Assembly (NCBI GenBank): GCA_029641185.1
Contig: JAPWGK010000007.1
Location: 1,240,001-1,304,000 of the forward strand
Direction: 5' to 3'
Source: Pseudofabraea citricarpa
Lineage: Eukaryota; Ascomycota; Leotiomycetes; Helotiales; Dermateaceae
DNA: 64,000 nt
Each line of letters begins with the position of its first letter. Position 1 is the first letter of the stretch. A model generated the notes under the pieces. That model worked only from the letters and a program-made list of their open reading frames with translations, was not told the DNA's origin and made no database searches. Shown here piece after piece: positions 57,906 through 64,000 of this stretch. The translations under genes were made by a program, and so were the position numbers.

Positions 57906-58946
57906 TCACTTGACCTCGAGACGAATTATGTTTGATCTGCTAAAACTCCTTGCGGAGATCAAATCTCTGTCAAATCGCGAGCGCAGATCCTCTATAACTA
58001 GCGAATATTCTCTGGCATCTGGCGTGCGTACAGATAATTCTGTTGCTGTTGACGGCTTCAATGAAGAATAAATGCTTGCAGAGTCCCGTTCTTGACGGTC
58101 CGAAAAGTGATATACATCAGTTCTAGTCTGATCACGATCTAACATAAGACCTAACGGCGTAGATTCCTGAGACAGTGGTGCTGGAGCTGATGGCTATGCT
58201 GGAATTGATGGCTGTGCTGGAACTGATGGATGTGCAAGAGTAGTATCGTTCGGTTCATTAGTAAGTGACGTCGTATTGCTTTCTTGGTTAATAACTTGAG
58301 TAATTTGTGCAAGAAAAAATTCTCTAAAGATTGACCTGATAAAATCTTGCTGTACGAACATGACTGAAGGATTGAGGTTAAACTCATCTCTTATTTCTAA
58401 CTCTCTCTATAGTGTTAGCAGATACATCTTTGTCCTTAGCTGCTGGAAGGCCTTTCTGAATGGCTTTCCATACCTTCTATTCAAACTTTCACTATTATCA
58501 TCTTGTGGTTCCGACTGAAACCCACTTTCTAAACTCCCAGCGGAAAAGTTTCTCTCGTTTGAAATCTTACTACTTCTAAATCCCAGACTATATGCCCTTC
58601 TAAGAAATTGCAATGTGTAACTTGGGCTAGAATCATTCAACTTTATCTTATCGCCATATTCTATAAGCGGCGAATCTGAGCTCAAATAAGGAAAATGACG
58701 GAGTGCTGAGATGAATAATTGTATGTAAGCTAAGCGAGCAACCTCCACTCCTTGCTGTGAGTAAACTGCTCGGAAACCATATTCTTCAAATTCAACGCAG
58801 CTTACAGGCATATGCCAATGGAGATAAGCAGACTGGTACACTGTTGTATGGACCTTGTCATCTAAAACAAGATTTCTAATAATTCGAGTACCGATTTCTA
58901 GATGCTTCGTATTTTCATGAAATGTTTTAATCGTTGGAATTAGCAC
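57906..58946 (-). pseudogene. decayed coding relic of unknown, probably repetitive, origin
   Basis: On the minus strand a 179-codon ORF (58946-58407) contains ordered-looking sequence such as FEEYGFRAVYSQQGVEVARL and LFISALRHFPYLSSDSPL. Coding character resumes downstream after a frame change: reading DEFNLNPSVMFVQQDF, then a Pro/Ala-rich stretch built on an 18-bp tandem unit (58187-58235) interrupted by a stop, and then LMLDRDQTRTDVYHFSD onward to 57906. The pieces fit one larger protein broken by a frameshift and stops. No start ATG or known domain is identified. The AT-rich setting suggests an old, possibly RIP-affected mobile element, but no terminal repeats were found. Confidence 0.45.
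58187..58235 (-). repeat. 18-bp tandem repeat, about 2.7 copies
   Basis: GATGGCTATGCTGGAATT-like units repeated in tandem within the coding relic; in the sense direction they encode PSxPAx repeats. Confidence 0.65.
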
Positions 58947-59761
58947 GTCTAGAGATTAAAGCCCTTCTGTGCGCTTAATCGTTACGCGCTATAAACCTGG
59001 CTTAGCGACAGAGGATACACGTAGCGGCTGCGTGACATTGCTAGAACGGCAGGGCTTAATCAGGCAACAGCTGTAGCTTAGAACTGATCAAGCTCTGGTC
59101 CCACGCGTGCGGAATTTCACGTGCTGCGGACGTCCAGGCACTAGCGTGTAGGCCGTCGATACCGAAATGTTGCGGAAACTTGAGGTTTGGACCTCTGTCC
59201 TCCGAGGGGGTTCGTTTTACGTATTTAGGCTAGTCAGATTAGGAAAGTCATCTATGTGGATGATAAGCCATCTGTTGGATGTTGGAGCCGAGCAGCTTTC
59301 TAGCTTCTTTAAGAAGTTTGTCATCACAGTCTAATATTAGAATGCTAAAGGGAATGAAGTTCACTGTACTAAGGTTGCGTGTCGCTGTTGTCGAGGCACG
59401 TGATTCGCTCGTTGCATTCTAAGGATAGAAGTTCAAATACTTAAAGCTTTTTTGGAAACTAGAGCCTAATTTATATAACGAAGTATTATTATCAAGGACA
59501 AGAGAGAGGGCTAATCGCTATTAAGTTATAGTCTAGAAGAGAATTATACTGGATAGAAAATATGTAGGAGGCCAAAATAAGCCACCGGAAACTGTCAGCG
59601 CTTCACTTCCCCGCCATTTTGGGTTGCCTGAGCCTCGCTGTGATTATCACAAAACATACAGCGTTCATCCTACAAAGCGTTCTTATCTATCTAGAATCGT
59701 GATAAGTTGCTGAGTAGCCAAGTATCTCGTCGCAATTCTTCGCATCCAAGCCTCATACACA

Positions 59762-62700
59762 ATGCCACAGAACCTGCCCGAGATACATGGTCTGTTCTGG
59801 CTTCACCCTAGGCTGCGGGAGCTATATAATGCAGATGACTTCGATGTTGAGTATGCGTTGTGCTCTAGAGGTTTCGTTTGATCGTTACATTGACATCGTG
59901 CAGCATCGTGGCAATCCACGGCCTTGGGGGCCACGCTATGAAGACATGGACGGATAAAGATGGCCACCTCTGGTTGAGGGACTCATTACCATCACACGTC
60001 CCCCGAGCACGAACTATGACATTCGGATACGATTCATCTGTTCTGCTTGGAAAATCCCGTATGACCATCAATGACTTTGCAGCCGAACTGACAACCAGAC
60101 TCGAGCTCGAGCGTGGGCAGCTTCAAGAACGAAATCGCCCTCTAATTTTCATTTGCCACAGCCTCGGCGGAGTCGTTTTCAAGGAGTTTCTCGTCCATGT
60201 TTCGTTGCAGTCGGATGACTGCCGCCATCTTATCCAGAGTGTCTCTGGGGTCATTTTTATGGGCACCCCCCATCGAGGATCGAAAGTTGCTACACCCGCT
60301 CAGCTATTGTCTAAAATTGTAAATGTGGCATCGCTAGGAAGTCTACTCAGGACAGACCTGCTTCGGACTCTTGAAGTCTCGTCAGCGGAGTTGGAGACCA
60401 TTTCTCGCCATGCCACACTGCTCTTGAAGTCTCTTACCGTCATCTCTTTCTACGAGCAGAAACCACTAGGCGCGACATTGGTATGTCTCATAATTGGTAA
60501 AGGTGGAAACGGTCGTTAACCATCTGAAACTGTAGATTGTTGAGCCCTTCTCAGCTATCCTTGGTATCCCCAATGAGCGAGCTATTCCGATCAATGCGAA
60601 TCATAGGAAGATCGCAAAAGTTTCTCCTCGGAAAGAGCAACGATATCTCCCAGTCTGGGCATCTGTCAAGAAGTTGGTTGAAGGTTAGCGAATATACCTC
60701 AGCTCCAGATTCCCACTACGATATTGAAATGACAACTAGGAGCTTTGATGTCTTGTTATACTGATAATCGAGAGCTTTTGAACCACCTCTATTGTGTGGA
60801 TTACAAGATGGCACAAATCAGACCTCACCAGCCGCAAAGAGGGACCTCCCAATGGATCTTTACTGACCCGACGTACGTTTCATGGCTGAAATCCGGTCGA
60901 CCTTCGATGCTCATGCTCACCGGGCAACCTGGCACTGGCAAGACCGTTTTGACTCGCTGCCTTCTTGAGAGCATTCTGTCCGGAGGTGGTGGTGAGCAAC
61001 AGCTTAGCACCGGCTATGTGGGAACTAGCTACTTCTGCTCCTATTTTGAAAGTGCAACTAACAGCGAGAGAGCGGTGCTACGATCCCTGTTGCACCAGTT
61101 GATCCAGATCAATCCTCAATGTGCCCAAATCATTCGTAATTGTTTAGAGCAACGGACCAGCACTCGCCTCTCACTTTCCCTGGAAGTTCCTCTTTTGCGG
61201 AGGGCTCTTTTAGAGGTTCTGTCGATGCACACCATGAGGCGTGTTTTCATTGTCATCGATGCCATAGAAGAACTCGGCATTGAGATCGCTATCTCAATTC
61301 TCTCTGGTCTTTGGCAGATTGTTCTACATCTCAGTGAGAAGTACCCCGAAAGCCGACTCCGAATCTTCGTGTCAAGCCGTCACAATCCAGCTTATTTATC
61401 TGCTTTACCAAATCTCACAATACTACCTATGAGGAAGCCCCAAATGCAACGGGATATCAACACTTATCTTCAAGCTGTCGTCGAAGATTTCGCCGCGGAA
61501 AATAGTGCCTTTGGTGCTGTGGTATCCCCTTCGACAAAACTCGATATCATAACGCAGATCACACGCATATCTAATGGGATGTTTCTATCCGCAGTACTTG
61601 CGTGGGAGGACTTCCGCAAAGGAATACTGTGGAACCAGGATATGGTGTCTCAAAAGCTGGAGAAGCTAGTCTTTCTTCGACCGGGGATGACTACCTTCTA
61701 CGAGAGGATGGTGAATTCAATCAACGAGTCTCTTCGAGACGATGCGTTCTCCATCTTTTCGATTATAGCCACCGCCACAAGTCCTCTCTCCGAAGTGGAA
61801 ATTGGAATAATCCTGGGCATCTGCAGCTCAAGTGGGGTCATCGTGCGATCCACCGACTTTCAGCGTTTCCGAAATTTGAACGATATAATAGAAAGGAACT
61901 TCCCCGACCTCATAACGATCCAGGACGACAACAGAATTACTTTTGTACACATGTCATTCAAAGAGTACCTCCAGAGCAGGGAAGACTTCCAGGTCATCCT
62001 ACATTCAGGACATCGCAGCATTACTAAGTCGTGTTTGAAGTACTTGAGACTCAAGGATCTACTACAAGATGCGTGCGATGGGAGAAGCAGGGCTGGTATG
62101 TTAACTACGCACTTTGCCCACCTGATAGCTGTAAAGTAAAGTGTGCTAATCAGACTGAGCTACAGATCTCGAATGCGAATATCCGTTCCTCTCGTATGCG
62201 AGTAGCCACTTCTTGAATCACATACATCGTATCCCTTACGATGACTCCCTGTGGCTGGAGTTCGCCGACACTGCTGCAAAATACAGTATTTACACTTTAA
62301 AAGCTCTGTGGCCGGAATATGTGAGCTGCCACACCAGTCCCTTGGTAGAGGTCATTGATAGAGTGCCTTCCCCAGCTATGGAAGCCCTGATTCGAAAGTT
62401 CAAGGAACACGGATATGACCTCGATGAGAAATGGTCTCGCCAATCATGTGGGCGCCCACTCCAGCACTGCTGTGCCCATGCTGGCAGAGATAGTGGCAAG
62501 AAAGGAGCCGCCTTCTTACTTCTTGGACTTGGAGCGAATCCCAGCCTCCCCAAGAAGCCGTGGCGTTCGAACCTCAGACGGGCCATCGACAGCAAAGCAC
62601 CAGATCTTTACGACGCATTACTGCATCACCCGTTGACCAATCTGGGCGATCAAGATGAACAGGAGCAGACCTTGCTTCACATTCTCGTCCAGACAGCCAC

Positions 62701-63787
62701 CATCGAACGTATTTCCCTGGCACTCGACGTTATACACGACGTGGATGTAAACATCCAAGACATCAGTGGCTCTACGCCGCTACACTTGGCCACTTCTAGT
62801 GGGAGGACCGAAGTTGTTAGGAAGCTGCTAACTGTGCCAGGGGTCCGTCTCGACTTAGCCGACAAGCAGGGTCGGACGCCGTTTACGCTGGCAACATACT
62901 GGGGAATGAAAGATGTGGCACTGGCACTGATCGAGCATTCGCAAGCATTTCCACTTCCTGAAGCAAACCAACCCAGCGGGCTCGTCTGTGCCGCCATCCA
63001 CCAGCAGAAGGTCCTCTGCACCCGTCTGCTGGAGATATTGAGCTACCGAGATCTGCAATTCCACATGGATTTGTCCGGCAAGTGTATTCTCCACCACGCC
63101 GCCATGAACAACTGGAGCGATGTGCTTGAGAAGTGCCTCCGGCTAGGTGCCCCTGCTGTTCAACCCAACCAGCTCGACCACTCGGGCCGGAGTGCCTTGC
63201 ACTACGCCGCCACGCTGGGGAACGTCGAGAGCTGTCAGGTGCTGGTAGATCACGGGGCCAGTCTGATATTGCAGGACCGCAACGGACGAACAGCAGCACA
63301 AGCGGCGGCGGATGCTGGCTTCAAGGACGCGCTGATGGTGCTGCTGCGGAGTGGCCGCGTGAACCCAAACCAGTGCGATCTAGACGGCCGCAATCTGGTC
63401 CATTGGGCGGCCACACTGGACTGCGTGGATATCATGGAGGCAATTCGGAACACTCCTGGCGTCGTGGAGCTTGCCCGTCATGACAAGCACAGCAAGATGC
63501 CCATCGATATCGCGTTCCAGTGCAAGAGCAGAAACGTGGGCAAGTTCCTGGCACGCGAGATGCGCGGGACCCCAGGTTACTTTGATATCTACGACTGGGA
63601 CAACATGTACTGCAGCCCAGATGTGATGGCTGTTGATGATGAAAGTTGGGAGAATTATTGCAACCGCCCCCAGCAACAGAACGCCCAACTGCCGTATCGG
63701 GTCAAGCAGCAGGAGGAGATCCAAAGGCAATATCCTGAGGAATCATGGGGTCTTGTTCGTCTTGTTCGCCAGCCCACGAGTATCTAA
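59762..63787 (+). CDS. alpha/beta-hydrolase - NACHT - ankyrin NLR-like protein
   Basis: A 1263-aa protein from exons 59762-59850, 59904-60480, 60536-60683, 60740-62095 and 62166-63787; all phases agree. Residues about 30-225 form a lipase-like alpha/beta hydrolase: DIVAIHGLGGHAMKTW, then FICHSLGGVVFKE with nucleophile Ser116, and FMGTPHRGSK. A linker ends in WASVKKLVEG. The NACHT domain has P-loop GQPGTGKT (333-340) and Walker B VFIVIDAIEE (about 440-449), then SSRHNPAYLS and a winged-helix arm with FVHMSFKEYL. From about residue 870 come ankyrin repeats (GSTPLHLATSSGRTEVV, GRSALHYAATLGNVESC, GRTAAQAAADAGFKDAL). This is a classical fungal NLR layout: the repeats sense a ligand, NACHT oligomerises and the hydrolase acts as effector in non-self recognition or cell death. 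The trigger is unknown. Confidence 0.92.
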
Positions 63788-64000
63788 AAGTTCCAACGGG
63801 CGAACGCAAGGCGTGTGAATTTGAAAAGATCGCTCTTAAACAGGTTCTCATTTCTCAAGTGCTATTGTCCAATTTTGGCCTTGGCACTAGTGAAGGCCTA
63901 TGAGCTAGGGGTTCCTAGACCTTACTTACTATTGGTTACCTCTTGTCACTCTTGTCCTAATATCGATTGCCTTACCTATGCTTACTGTGGCAGTCTCCGA
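63788..64000. other. right-edge flank of the NLR gene
   Basis: 3' flank only; no gene is recognised in the last 213 bp. Confidence 0.5.

Larger units (their letters stand above)
57158..59761. other. AT-rich region with coding relic, about 2.6 kb
   Basis: The stretch 57540-57880 is very AT-rich. The interval 57906-58946 is a decayed minus-strand coding relic, listed separately. A GC-richer block lies at 58970-59190. No intact gene. Confidence 0.55.

Overview
The window is nuclear DNA of a filamentous ascomycete (Pezizomycotina). The signs are short GT-AG introns of about 45-65 bp, many with a CTAAC/CTGAC branch site; single-gene transcription units on both strands; and typical genes such as starch-binding glucoamylase, Mus7/MMS22 and NACHT-ankyrin NLR-like proteins. 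The class cannot be fixed from sequence reading alone. No bacterial, organellar, viral or CRISPR features were seen.

Layout. 0-5 kb: a small two-helix membrane protein, a serine beta-lactamase-like esterase (-) with a decayed copy of its own 3' end beside it, and an aldo/keto reductase (-). 5.1-6.6 kb: a retroposon with a perfect 15-bp target duplication and a 23-A tail, carrying a 5'-cut ORF that looks like a Ulp1/SENP-type cysteine protease with an acidic tail. 6.8-9.5 kb: a cysteine-rich cell-surface membrane protein and nicotinamide riboside kinase, both (-). 10.4-13.6 kb: mitochondrial aspartate aminotransferase with 3-nt and 10-nt exons, then a coiled-coil protein. 13.6-20.3 kb: gene-poor, AT-richer DNA with one small hypothetical gene and a SprT-like metalloprotease. 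20.4-28.1 kb: an MFS anion/vitamin-type permease, a 54-aa cysteine-rich mini-protein, a small zinc-finger protein and the tri-snRNP factor Snu66/SART1. 30-32 kb: secreted glucoamylase. 32.8-51.7 kb: a housekeeping block with a mitochondrial AAA ATPase, Mus7/MMS22, a small conserved membrane protein, a DUF726 lipase-like protein, mitochondrial GatC, alpha-SNAP (Sec17) and Sec61-gamma (Sss1). 52-64 kb: two NLR-like genes, NACHT-ankyrin on (-) and alpha/beta-hydrolase-NACHT-ankyrin on (+). They flank about 5 kb of AT-rich DNA holding an intron-containing tRNA-Asp and a decayed coding relic.

Most genes look functionally unrelated, as is normal in these genomes. Possible links are the two NLR-like genes (non-self recognition or programmed cell death), the ER genes Sec17 and Sss1 near each other, and the oxidoreductase/esterase pair at the left. 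The strongest candidates for something new are the protease-coding retroposon and the accessory NLR region at the right end.
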